Source: Gammaproteobacteria bacterium UBA7449
GTDB taxonomy: Bacteria; Pseudomonadota; Gammaproteobacteria; Pseudomonadales; Pseudohongiellaceae
DNA length: 35,425 nt
Reading direction: 5' to 3'
NCBI GenBank assembly: GCA_002477465.1
Contig: DLPV01000034.1
Coordinates: forward strand, 10,765 to 46,189
The notes under the pieces were generated by a model. The model did no database searches and was not told the DNA's origin. It was given only the letters and a program-made list of their open reading frames with translations. Both the position numbers and the translations under genes were made by a program. Below are positions 1 to 6,651 of this stretch, in pieces (the stretch's first letter is position 1; each line of letters begins with the position of its first letter).

Positions 1-240
1 TTTCTGGACTGGCCTTTTGGGAATAGGTGCTGCCAATCCAATTGATCCGACCTGCTGACACTGCACAGTAAAACGGGCCTGATATTGCGTAGTGGAAAGA
101 AATTGGCGGGGGTTGGGTCGAGCGATTCATGCACTGTCGCTGCCAGGTCATAGTGGAATATAAGAATAGAGAAGAGAAGAGAAGGAAGAAAAGAGAAGGT
201 TAGTCATTTGATATACCGGGGATTTACTGGAGTCCTAAGC
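1..240. other. Left-end non-coding stretch with polypurine tract
   Basis: I see no supportable gene here on either strand. The only distinctive element is an uninterrupted purine run at 168-199 built around three tandem GAGAA units followed by GGAAGAAAAGAGAAGG. It could be a short simple repeat or the edge of an untranslated region; nothing shows a function. A gene running off the left edge cannot be excluded, but no convincing reading frame reaches the edge. Confidence 0.5.
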
Positions 241-278
241 GAAAACACCGGCATAGACCCGTGGGCCTAAGTCGGTGT
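241..278 (-). terminator. Rho-independent terminator after small minus-strand gene
   Basis: Read on the minus strand, ACACCG (278-273) pairs with CGGTGT (250-245). The inner stem continues with TAGGCC against GGTCTA-type pairing, giving a long hairpin with two mismatches. It is followed directly by TTTT (245-242). It lies just downstream of the small reading frames at 336-449 and 278-313 and would end their transcript. Confidence 0.6.
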
Positions 279-313
279 CAGTTACCGCTTGTAATACTAG
301 TAAGGCTTTGCAT
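278..313 (-). CDS. possible 11-residue mini-ORF
   Basis: An ATG at 313 opens an 11-codon frame reading MQSLTSITSGN and ending in TGA at 280-278. A full AAGGAGG Shine-Dalgarno (324-318) sits 4 nt before it, slightly closer than ideal. The stop overlaps the first arm of the terminator. It lies 22 nt after the stop of the 37-residue gene and would be on the same transcript. It could be a genuine micropeptide, or the purine-rich motif may serve something else. No homologue is recognised. The strong SD is the only support. Confidence 0.25.
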   Translation of the reverse strand: MQSLTSITSGN

Positions 314-335
314 GCAGCCTCCTTATAGTTTTGTT

Positions 336-449
336 TTAAACGGCTGCGTACAGAATGGCTGCAGGAACGGCAAGGGCAACAACTACCATCGCTACGCTTA
401 CTACAGTGGCTTCTATAATAGGCCGTGCTTCTTTAAGTGCTTTACTCAT
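336..449 (-). CDS. small single-pass membrane protein (37 aa), unknown function
   Basis: An ATG at 449 is preceded by a clear AAAGGAG Shine-Dalgarno (AAAGGAGAAAACTA then ATG) and opens a 37-codon frame ending in TAA at 338-336. The N-terminal part (residues 1-14, MSKALKEARPIIEA) is charged and could form an amphipathic helix. Residues 15-37 are almost entirely V, A, L, I, M, P and Y, long enough for one membrane span. The gene stands alone, with a terminator 60 nt downstream and a CRP-like palindrome about 290 nt upstream. I do not recognise the family. By size and composition it could be a regulatory or accessory membrane peptide, or a type I toxin-like hydrophobic peptide. The second idea is only a guess, as no antisense RNA gene is evident. 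The SD, composition and flanking signals make coding likely. Confidence 0.6.
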   Translation of the reverse strand: MSKALKEARPIIEATVVSVAMVVVALAVPAAILYAAV

Positions 450-516
450 TAGTTTTCTCCTTTAAACAATGATGAGTCAGATTAGTTTCGGCTTCAATTA
501 CCAAAACACGGCGCGC

Positions 517-545
517 ATCGTAACACATTAAGTGAAAAAAGGTAA
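517..545 (-). promoter_or_regulatory. candidate sigma70 promoter for the small membrane protein
   Basis: On the minus strand TTACCT (545-540) and TACGAT (522-517) are separated by exactly 17 nt. The -10 matches 4 of 6 and the -35 only 3 of 6 consensus bases. It would give a leader of about 60 nt before the ATG at 449. It is weak alone, and competes as an explanation with the CRP-linked promoter further upstream. Confidence 0.3.
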
Positions 546-558
546 CATTTATGAGTAA

Positions 559-570
559 AAATGCGCATTT
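559..570. promoter_or_regulatory. 12-bp perfect palindrome AAATGCGCATTT
   Basis: AAATGCGCATTT is a perfect dyad about 110 bp upstream of the start of the 37-residue gene, just upstream of its candidate -35 element. Its position would suit an operator or activator site. No regulator can be named from the sequence. Confidence 0.25.
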
Positions 571-666
571 GTAATGAAAAGTAACAAATCCCTGCTTGGA
601 ATGACTGGAAAAAATATAAAGTCAATGAAAACAACTAGATATGGGGATTTTCTGTCATACAATTGT

Positions 667-698
667 CTTAATTCCGGCGTAATTAAGGCCTTGAATTA
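667..698. repeat. overlapping inverted repeats, mutually exclusive hairpins
   Basis: CTTAATT (667-673) and AATTAAG (681-687) form a perfect 7-bp stem with a 7-nt loop. The second arm is also part of TAATTAAGG/CCTTGAATTA (680-698), a nearly perfect dyad centred on AAGGCCTT. The two structures share the segment 681-687, so they cannot form together. If the CRP-linked minus-strand promoter is real, both lie in the first 40 nt of its transcript. Confidence 0.35.
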
Positions 699-710
699 CC
701 TTAATAAATG

Positions 711-753
711 TTTCTATTCCTGTAAATCGCCACTAATTGTGATGGCCATCACA
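711..753 (-). promoter_or_regulatory. CRP/Vfr-type binding site with class II-spaced minus-strand -10
   Basis: TGTGATGGCCATCACA (738-753) is a perfect 16-bp palindrome matching the CRP consensus TGTGA-N6-TCACA, with AAT and TTT flanks that also fit the extended consensus. On the minus strand a TAGAAA -10-like hexamer (716-711) is centred 32 bp from the dyad centre. That is the geometry of a class II CRP promoter (site at -41.5) and predicts a start near 704. The 37-residue gene lies downstream with a leader of about 255 nt. On the plus strand a GATACT at 797-802 is near class I spacing, so xthA is a second possible target. Confidence 0.55.
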
Positions 754-1066
754 TTTGTAACTATCGGTAACATAAGCTGTGCGGTCATGTCTGGCCGATA
801 CTTTTCCCATGGGCACCAATCAATCCTTGCTAGTCGGGTTCTCTGGTCTATTGCGCGCTGACTGTCGGGTCTGTCGCAGCTTGCGCAGAGCAACGGCGCT
901 GTGTCTGCTTTGGTTAGTCTGGCACTCCTGATTCAGCCAGATCCGTCAAATCGCTCTGCTGTATCGGCTTTCCCTAGTGCTGTTCTGGGGCACAGCGTAA
1001 AATGCCCCTCAGATTTTGTGCTAGTGAGACCCGCGCCGACTGGCAGGTTTCAGCGGAGAGCGTGTC
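754..1066. other. non-coding stretch upstream of xthA
   Basis: No supportable gene is seen. The stretch has several short inverted repeats, the clearest being GGGGCA (987-992) with TGCCCC (1003-1008), followed within 12 nt by TTTT. That would be a weak terminator or a leader hairpin about 60 nt before xthA. TCTGGC and GCCAGA form another 6-bp pair around 918-941. The xthA Shine-Dalgarno GGAGAG lies at the right end, 7 nt before its ATG. Confidence 0.4.
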
Positions 1067-1834
1067 ATGCGAATCATCACTTTTAACTGCAATGGAATCC
1101 GAGCCGCGGCCCGCAAGGGCTTCTTCGAGTGGCTGCCGACGGCAGAGGCTGACGTCATTTGCCTGCAGGAGACCAAGGCTCAGGAGCACCAGCTCACCGA
1201 TGCCTTGTTTCGTCCAGAGGGTTACCACTGTTATTACTTTGATGCAGAAAAAAAGGGCTATGCTGGGACGGCGCTGTACAGCAGGGAAAAGCCCTCTAAA
1301 ATTCTAAGAGGCACGGGTTTTCCCATAGCCGACACTGAAGGGCGCTATATCCAGGCGGATTATCCGGGCCTGAGCGTGGTTTCCCTCTATCTGCCCTCCG
1401 GATCTTCAGGCCCAGAGCGGCAGGAGCGCAAGATCGCTTTCATGGAACACTTCATGGCGCATATGCGCGGACTGCGTCGGAAACGCCGCGAGATCGTCGT
1501 GTGCGCTGACTGGAACATCTGCCATAAAGAAATTGATTTGAAGAATTGGCGCGCGAATCGAAAAAACTCGGGTTTTTTGCCGGAGGAGAGGCAGTGGCTG
1601 GATACGCTCTATGATGAGGTGGGTTGGTCCGACGCTTTTCGCGTGGTTAATAAGGAACCCGATCAGTACTCCTGGTGGTCGAATCGTGGTCAGGCGCGCG
1701 CCAAGAACGTGGGGTGGCGACTTGATTACCATGTCGTTACCCCGGGCTTGCGTGCCAAGGTTGTGAGTGCTGAGATTTACACTGCCGAAAATTTTTCAGA
1801 TCATGCGCCTGTCATTATTGACTATGCGGTCTGA
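1067..1834 (+). CDS. xthA: exodeoxyribonuclease III
   Basis: This 255-residue protein of the exonuclease-endonuclease-phosphatase fold is an AP endonuclease and 3'-5' exonuclease of base excision repair. The metal and catalytic residues of the family are present: N7 and N9 in FNCNGIRAA, E35 in LQETK, D148 and N150 in ADWN, D220 in WRLDY, and the D245-H246 pair in FSDHAP. The overall sequence also resembles Pseudomonas Crc (for example RRKRRE, DLKNWR and QYSWW). Crc has lost these residues, so this copy should be an active nuclease and not a Crc-type translational regulator. The start is an ATG with SD GGAGAG 7 nt upstream; length is normal for the family. It stands alone: upstream is non-coding, and the next gene follows after about 70 nt of AT-rich DNA. 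Confidence 0.93.
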   Translation: MRIITFNCNGIRAAARKGFFEWLPTAEADVICLQETKAQEHQLTDALFRPEGYHCYYFDAEKKGYAGTALYSREKPSKILRGTGFPIADTEGRYIQADYPGLSVVSLYLPSGSSGPERQERKIAFMEHFMAHMRGLRRKRREIVVCADWNICHKEIDLKNWRANRKNSGFLPEERQWLDTLYDEVGWSDAFRVVNKEPDQYSWWSNRGQARAKNVGWRLDYHVVTPGLRAKVVSAEIYTAENFSDHAPVIIDYAV

Positions 1835-1904
1835 AGATCGGGCATGGTCGAATCGTGATTAGTATTTAGTATATTAATATTTAGTGTTTAGAGAAAAACT
1901 TGAA

Positions 1905-2489
1905 ATGAAAAAACTTATTGTTGTCTCCTTGTTCAGCCTGCTTTCGACAGTTGCCTTGGCTCAGCCGCTTGTTGCGGTGATCGATACGGAGCGCGGCGTG
2001 ATGAGGGCCGAATTAAACGAAAGGGCTGCGCCTACCACTGTGGCAAATTTCGTTAATCTGGCAATGCGCGGCTTCTATGATGGATTGACATTCCACCGCG
2101 TGGAAAGAAACTTCATGGCGCAGGGTGGCGATCCCCTGGCAACTGGCACTGGCGGGCCGGGGTATCGTTTCGCGGGTGAGCTTTTGCTCAAGCATAATCG
2201 ACAGGGCGTGCTTTCAATGGCTAATTCAGGCCCAGGCACTGACGGCAGTCAGTTTTTCATCACTCATCTTGCCACCCCCCATCTTGATGGCTTGCATAGC
2301 GTATTTGGCAGAGTGGTGGAAGGCTTGCCGGTAATCAGACAAATCAAACGGAGAGATCGCATAAACAGCATTACAATTGAGGGAGATCCTGGCGAGCTGT
2401 TCAGGCGGCGCTCGGCCCAGTTGTTGGAATGGAATGCTGTGTTGGACGAGGCTTACCCAGATCTCAAGCCCGCGTTCGTGCCGGATTAA
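1905..2489 (+). CDS. secreted cyclophilin-type peptidyl-prolyl isomerase
   Basis: This 194-residue cyclophilin catalyses cis-trans isomerisation of prolyl bonds, probably in the periplasm. Residues 1-20 (MKKLIVVSLFSLLSTVALAQ) form a typical Sec signal peptide with an ALA-Q cleavage site. The cyclophilin core follows, with FHRV and FMAQGGD active-site segments, MANSGPGTDGSQFFIT and HLDGLHSVFGRVVEG. A GTG at 1884 would add seven residues in front of the signal peptide. I chose the ATG at 1905 because the signal peptide then starts correctly. The RBS is weak. The C-terminal 40 residues after the core are specific to this copy. The 1860-1900 stretch upstream is very AT-rich with repeated TTTAGT units and may hold the promoter. 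A second secreted cyclophilin lies at 27428-27988. Confidence 0.88.
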   Translation: MKKLIVVSLFSLLSTVALAQPLVAVIDTERGVMRAELNERAAPTTVANFVNLAMRGFYDGLTFHRVERNFMAQGGDPLATGTGGPGYRFAGELLLKHNRQGVLSMANSGPGTDGSQFFITHLATPHLDGLHSVFGRVVEGLPVIRQIKRRDRINSITIEGDPGELFRRRSAQLLEWNAVLDEAYPDLKPAFVPD

Positions 2490-2506
2490 TCAGCGCATCA
2501 GCCTGG

Positions 2507-2803
2507 TTAGAGTACCCGCTTAAAGGGTTTCACCTGAACGTTTTCATAAACGCCAGCCGCAACGTAGGGGTCAGCATCGGCCCAGGCCTGAGCCTGCTCA
2601 AGGTTGTCAAATTCGGCAATAATCAAGCTCCCCGAAAAGCCCGCGTCACCCGGCTCGTCACTGTCGATGGCTGGATGCGGGCCTGCCACCAGCAAGCGTT
2701 TCTGGTCGGCTAATTGGTGCAGCCGCTTCAAGTGTCCGCTGCGCGCCCCCTGACGTTTGCTGAGGCTGTCGGCAACATCGGCACTCATGATTGCGTAATA
2801 CAT
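2507..2803 (-). CDS. yciI: YciI-like protein
   Basis: This 98-residue protein is a single YciI domain, a small ferredoxin-like alpha/beta fold whose cellular role is not established. It starts MYYAIMSADV and carries the family's conserved His (H24 in RSGHLKRL) and an Asp near the end (D78 in ADADPY), residues proposed as a catalytic pair. It ends VKPFKRVL as usual. SD GAGG lies about 8 nt before the ATG. It follows yciB on the minus strand, a pairing also seen around yciB in enterobacteria. A short hairpin in the 105-nt gap may partly separate the two. It converges with the upstream cyclophilin gene, with only 17 nt between their stops. Confidence 0.88.
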   Translation of the reverse strand: MYYAIMSADVADSLSKRQGARSGHLKRLHQLADQKRLLVAGPHPAIDSDEPGDAGFSGSLIIAEFDNLEQAQAWADADPYVAAGVYENVQVKPFKRVL

Positions 2804-2885
2804 GGTTCTTACCTCAATTTGACTGCTGGGGTCAGAATATGAAGATCTGAGAGTTAATCAGCCTGGTACATTGCGAAGAAATTAA

Positions 2886-2899
2886 GTGCCACCCGGCAC
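2886..2899 (-). terminator. possible weak terminator after yciB
   Basis: GTGCC-ACCC-GGCAC forms a 5-bp hairpin 10 nt downstream of the yciB stop. On the minus strand it is followed by a T-rich but interrupted run (TTAATTTCTTCG). It may attenuate read-through from yciB into yciI. Confidence 0.3.
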
Positions 2900-2908
2900 C
2901 TTGCAAGA

Positions 2909-3520
2909 TTACGGTTGCTCTTCTGCGATTTTGGGATGAGCTTCCTCTTCTTCAACCTCTATGTACTTTGCCAGAAGGGGCATTTGTCCAAGCACAAATC
3001 CAAAGGTCAGAATAAGATTGCCAAAAACCTTGAATTGAATCCAGAGCGCCTCGCTTAGCGTGAACGCTACCGCCAGATTGATAGCGCCGAGTACCACGAA
3101 ATAGTAGACCCAGATCGTATTGAGTTTGGTCCAGAGTTCCTTCGGTGCCTCTACCGCGTGCCCCATCATGTGCTCAATGGCTGGTTTGTCGCCAAGATAT
3201 CCTGAGACTATAAAGACTGTTGCAAAAATCCAGTTGACGATCGGGGCTTTCCACTTAAGGAAGTTGGTGTCCCTGAAAATTATGGTGGGAATACAAAACA
3301 ACACCACGGCAGCAACGGTAATCCACTGAAACTTATCCAGTCGCCTTTGCGCGGCAAACAGACAGCCATACACCAGGATGGATCCCGCGAGCAGAAACTC
3401 GGCTGCGCTGAAAATTCCCCCAACGCTATGCTCGAAATCACCGATGGTGACACTGCGTTCATCCATCGCCCACACAGTGAAAAAAATCAGTAGGGGGATG
3501 TAATCAATAAACTGTTTCAT
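2909..3520 (-). CDS. yciB: inner membrane septation protein A
   Basis: YciB (IspZ family) is a polytopic inner membrane protein linked to cell envelope and septum formation. The 203-residue product begins MKQFIDYIPLLIFF as in E. coli and shows about five hydrophobic segments. Family-specific motifs are FLKWKAPIVNW, KPAIEHMMG, LWTKLN and WIQFKVFG. It is about 20 residues longer than the E. coli protein because of an acidic tail (KYIEVEEEEAHPKIAEEQP). A GTG 31 codons upstream (3613) is open, but the ATG at 3520 matches the family start and has SD GGAAG 5 nt upstream. It is divergent from yciO and shares a 154-nt regulatory gap with it. Confidence 0.93.
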   Translation of the reverse strand: MKQFIDYIPLLIFFTVWAMDERSVTIGDFEHSVGGIFSAAEFLLAGSILVYGCLFAAQRRLDKFQWITVAAVVLFCIPTIIFRDTNFLKWKAPIVNWIFATVFIVSGYLGDKPAIEHMMGHAVEAPKELWTKLNTIWVYYFVVLGAINLAVAFTLSEALWIQFKVFGNLILTFGFVLGQMPLLAKYIEVEEEEAHPKIAEEQP

Positions 3521-3581
3521 GTCGCTTCCGGTCTCGAATACTAAGCCAGGATGGTCATCATAATAGATTTGCAAAAAGGTG

Positions 3582-3630
3582 TCTGCTTTTGCCAGCTGAT
3601 GTAATAGAATCACGTGTTTTTTTAGCTGGC
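3582..3630 (+). promoter_or_regulatory. candidate promoter/operator region of yciO
   Basis: A TAGAAT -10-like element (3605-3610) lies inside a 7-bp inverted repeat, GCCAGCT (3591-3597) and AGCTGGC (3624-3630). A CACGTG palindrome sits next to it at 3611-3616. The -35 is poor (TCTGCT at 17-nt spacing). The arrangement could represent a promoter bracketed by an operator, or a hairpin in an overlapping transcript. Confidence 0.25.
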
Positions 3631-3674
3631 CCCGCAGATCAAACCGCCAAATATCTTAGTGCAGAAGTCGCGTT

Positions 3675-4295
3675 ATGGGCGAATATTTACAGGTACATCC
3701 ACTCAATCCCGAGCCCCGCATCGTGCGGCAGGTGGCAAAGTGCCTGATGGGCGGGGGAGTAGTCGTCTATCCAACGGATTCCACCTATGCCCTGGGTTGC
3801 CATATAGGCGACAAAGCCGCACTGGAGCGTATCCGCCGGATTCGTCGACTCGACAAGCACCATAATTTCACTCTGGTGTGCAGCGACTTGTCGGAATTGT
3901 CTACCTACTCCCGAGTGCACAACAGTGCATACCGAATTCTCAAGGCTTACACGCCGGGCCCTTATACCTTCATCTTGAAGGCTTCACCGGAAGTGCCGCG
4001 CCGCCTGATGCATCCAAAGCGCAAGACCATCGGCCTGCGAGTACCTGACAATGCGGTGGCCCAGTCTATTCTTGCTCAGGTCGGAGAGCCCATCATGAGC
4101 ACCAGCCTGATTTTGCCGGATGAGTCGGAGCAACTCATAGACCCTTACGAGATGCGAATGAAGCTAGGAAAACTGGTGGATATGATTGTAGATGGAGGCG
4201 CTTGCAGTCTCGAGCCGACCACCATGGTAGACCTGGTTGAGGGAGTGCCGGAGGTGGTGCGAGTGGGCAAGGGCGATCCAGAGCCATTTCAGTAA
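3675..4295 (+). CDS. yciO: YciO family protein (Sua5/TsaC-like fold)
   Basis: This 206-residue protein has a single YrdC-type domain, the fold of the enzymes that make threonylcarbamoyl-AMP for tRNA t6A modification. The sequence follows E. coli YciO rather than TsaC: GGVVVYPTDSTYALGC, HNFTLVCSDLSELSTYS, TPGPYTFILKASPEVPRRL, KRKTIGLRVPDN, GEPIMSTSL and EPTTMVDL. The length equals E. coli YciO. Whether YciO itself makes the intermediate efficiently is less certain than for TsaC, so I keep the family name. The ATG at 3675 gives the expected N-terminus (MGEYLQVHP), but no good SD is visible. It is divergent from yciB and lies 142 nt upstream of trpS. Confidence 0.88.
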   Translation: MGEYLQVHPLNPEPRIVRQVAKCLMGGGVVVYPTDSTYALGCHIGDKAALERIRRIRRLDKHHNFTLVCSDLSELSTYSRVHNSAYRILKAYTPGPYTFILKASPEVPRRLMHPKRKTIGLRVPDNAVAQSILAQVGEPIMSTSLILPDESEQLIDPYEMRMKLGKLVDMIVDGGACSLEPTTMVDLVEGVPEVVRVGKGDPEPFQ

Positions 4296-4323
4296 GCATC
4301 ACCATTGCTGCAAAGATACAGCA

Positions 4324-4329
4324 TATAAT
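4324..4329 (+). promoter_or_regulatory. candidate -10 element for trpS
   Basis: A perfect TATAAT lies 108 nt before the trpS start, in the gap after yciO. There is no good -35 at 16-18 nt. GCTGCAA (4311-4317) and TTGCAGC (4369-4375) bracket the element as a 7-bp inverted repeat that could fold in a leader. Confidence 0.35.
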
Positions 4330-4437
4330 GGCGCAAAATTTGTAAGACAACCCTGAATTTTTCGGTGTTGCAGCTTGCTAAACTGTCAGCCAATCGAGGC
4401 AGGCGCGTAACGAAGTAAGTGAAGATAGGAAGGAGAA

Positions 4438-5658
4438 GTGAACTTGTCGACGGTGAATTCGCAACAGCGGGTATTGTCAGGTATGCGCCCAACGGGGCGT
4501 CTGCATCTTGGGCATCACCATGGTGTGCTGCAAAACTGGATCAAACTCCAGCATGAATATGAGTGCTTCTTCTTCGTGGCCGACTGGCACGCGTTAACCA
4601 CGCATTACGGCGATTCTACCCTTTTTGAAGAGAACGTGATCGAGATGGTTATAGACTGGTTGGCGGTGGGCGTGAACCCAGGTTCAGCGGCGCTGTTTGT
4701 GCAGTCTAAAATTCCTGAGCATGCGGAGCTGCATTTGCTGTTGTCCATGATTACACCGTTAGGCTGGCTGGAGCGAGTGCCAAGCTATAAAGATCAGCAG
4801 CAGAAACTGCAGGAGAAAGACCTCGATACCTACGGGTTTCTTGGCTACCCGTTGCTACAGGCCGCAGACATCCTGATTTATCGTGCCGGCTATGTGCCGG
4901 TTGGCGCCGACCAGGTTGCCCATGTTGAGCTAACCCGTGAGGTCGCCAGGCGCTTCAACCATGTCTATGGGCGCGAGCCTGGCTTTCAAGAAAACGCTGA
5001 GGCGGCGATTAAGAAAATGGGGAAAAAAGCTGCCCGGCTCTACTCGCAGCTGCGGACCGCATACCAGGAGCAGGGTGACCACGAGGCGCTGGCGAAGGCG
5101 CAAGCCCTGCTTAAAGAGCAGCAGAATATTACCCTCGGTGATCGTGAACGCCTGTTCGGCTATCTGGAAGGGAGCGGCAAGATGATTTTGGCCGAACCCA
5201 AGTCGCTGCTAACAAAGGCTTCCAAAATGCCTGGTCTGGATGGTCAAAAGATGTCGAAATCTTACGATAATACTATTAGTCTCCGCGAACCTTTGGAGCA
5301 GGTCAGCAAGAAGATCAGTACCATGCCCACAGACCCGGCTCGCGTCAGGCTTACCGACCCCGGAGATCCTGACAAATGCCCGGTCTGGCAGTTACATGAA
5401 ACCTATTCTGATGCCGAGACCAAAGACTGGGTGAAACAGGGCTGTAAGAGTGCGGGAATCGGCTGTCTGGAGTGCAAGAAACCGGTGATTGACGCGATTA
5501 CGGCTGAATTGGAACCCATTCAGAAGGAAGCCGAACAGTTTGAAAAGGATCGCGACCTGGTTCGCTCTATCCTGGTGGATGGTGGTGAAAAAGCCCGCGA
5601 ATCGGCCAAAGAAACGCTGGCGGAGGTTCGCGCGGCAATGGGGCTAAGTCACTGGTAA
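4438..5658 (+). CDS. trpS: tryptophan--tRNA ligase
   Basis: This class I aminoacyl-tRNA synthetase charges tRNA-Trp. The HIGH-type motif is HLGH (residues 23-26 in RPTGRLHLGHHHG) and the second signature is KMSKS at 271-275 followed by YDNTI. At 406 residues it exceeds the 334-residue E. coli enzyme. The extra sequence includes a helical insert around residues 185-240 and a Cys-containing C-terminal part (GCKSAGIGCLECKK), as in the long TrpS of pseudomonads. The start is ambiguous. The GTG at 4438 lies 2 nt after AGGAGAA but 7 nt after an AGGA at 4427-4430; an in-frame TTG at 4444 has ideal spacing from AGGAG (4431-4435). Either changes only the first two residues. scpA follows after 76 nt. 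Confidence 0.95.
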   Translation: MNLSTVNSQQRVLSGMRPTGRLHLGHHHGVLQNWIKLQHEYECFFFVADWHALTTHYGDSTLFEENVIEMVIDWLAVGVNPGSAALFVQSKIPEHAELHLLLSMITPLGWLERVPSYKDQQQKLQEKDLDTYGFLGYPLLQAADILIYRAGYVPVGADQVAHVELTREVARRFNHVYGREPGFQENAEAAIKKMGKKAARLYSQLRTAYQEQGDHEALAKAQALLKEQQNITLGDRERLFGYLEGSGKMILAEPKSLLTKASKMPGLDGQKMSKSYDNTISLREPLEQVSKKISTMPTDPARVRLTDPGDPDKCPVWQLHETYSDAETKDWVKQGCKSAGIGCLECKKPVIDAITAELEPIQKEAEQFEKDRDLVRSILVDGGEKARESAKETLAEVRAAMGLSHW

Positions 5659-5734
5659 AGTTCCTGCAGGTTGCGGGCATTTTTCTGAAAATTGAAGTAA
5701 CATATGGCTTTCTAGGGCCCTGGTAGAAAACAGA

Positions 5735-6628
5735 TTGACCATTACCGAGACTGAAGCGGAATCGGAGCACCTTGGAGCGCAAGGGGATCAATCTCCCCCC
5801 GACGAAAACCAGCCTAACTCCCCCGAGCAAACTGACGGCCAAAACCCTGAGCAGGTGGAATTGCCATTGGCTATTGTGGGCGGCGAAGCCTATACGGATG
5901 TCCCTAAAGACCTGTATATCCCGCCCGATGCGCTGGAAATTTTTCTGGAAGCATTCGAAGGTCCCCTCGACCTGTTGCTGTACCTGATCAAGCGTCAGAA
6001 TATTGACATTCTCAACATAAATGTCGCTGATATCACTGATCAGTATATGTCTTATGTGGACATCATGCAGGCGGGCCAGTTTGAACTGGCGGCCGAGTAT
6101 CTGGTGATGGCGGCCATGTTGGCTGAAATCAAATCCCGTATGATTCTGCCGAGGCAAGTCGAAGAAGAAGCGGAGGAGGACGATCCTCGCATGCAGCTGA
6201 TTCGACGCCTGCAGGAGTATGAACGCTACAAGAAAGCGGCCGAGGACCTGGATGAACTACCGAGGATGGATCGAGACATTCAGATGGCCTCTGCTTCACC
6301 GCCAGAGATTGACCGCGTGACACCAGACCCTGAAGTCAAACTGGAAGAAATCCTGATGTGCCTGTCAAAGGTCTTGAACCGCGCCGAGATGTTCGAGCAC
6401 CACCACATTCAATTTGAAACGCTGTCTACCCGGGAGAAGATGTCTGAAATTCTGGAGCGTGTCTCCGAGCATAAATTCATGCCCCTGGTTTCGTTGCTGA
6501 TCAAAAGCGAGGGCAGACTCGGAGTGGTGGTGACATTCCTCGCGGTCATGGAGCTTTTAAAAGACTCCCTGGTTGAAATTGTACAGTCCGATCCGTTTGG
6601 ACCCATTCATATCAAATCCCGAACCTAA
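5735..6628 (+). CDS. scpA: segregation and condensation protein A
   Basis: ScpA is the kleisin subunit that joins SMC (or an MksB-like partner) and ScpB to compact and segregate chromosomes. The recognisable core begins near residue 65 (FLEAFEGPLDLLLYLIKRQNIDI) and continues with AAEYLVMAAMLAEIKSRMLP-like sequence, ending in a winged-helix segment (VSLLIKSEGRLGVVVTFLAVMELLK). The first 60 or so residues are acidic and low in complexity. The start is uncertain: TTG at 5735 has no clear SD and no ATG exists before the core, so a start at an internal GTG or TTG is possible. At 297 residues it is longer than typical ScpA (about 250), because of this N-terminal extension. It forms a pair with scpB, 23 nt downstream. 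Confidence 0.92.
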   Translation: MTITETEAESEHLGAQGDQSPPDENQPNSPEQTDGQNPEQVELPLAIVGGEAYTDVPKDLYIPPDALEIFLEAFEGPLDLLLYLIKRQNIDILNINVADITDQYMSYVDIMQAGQFELAAEYLVMAAMLAEIKSRMILPRQVEEEAEEDDPRMQLIRRLQEYERYKKAAEDLDELPRMDRDIQMASASPPEIDRVTPDPEVKLEEILMCLSKVLNRAEMFEHHHIQFETLSTREKMSEILERVSEHKFMPLVSLLIKSEGRLGVVVTFLAVMELLKDSLVEIVQSDPFGPIHIKSRT

Positions 6629-6651
6629 TCCTGGATCGCTTCGAAGTAGTC

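Noticed and set aside
261..452. 63-codon plus-strand frame opposite the 37-residue gene
   Set aside because: Composition is not protein-like, there is no SD, and it lies antisense to a frame with a strong SD; the minus-strand gene explains the region better.
574..861. 95-codon plus-strand frame in the left intergenic region
   Set aside because: No SD, no recognisable domain, mixed low-bias codons, and it overlaps the CRP-like site and hairpins; chance frame in AT-rich DNA.
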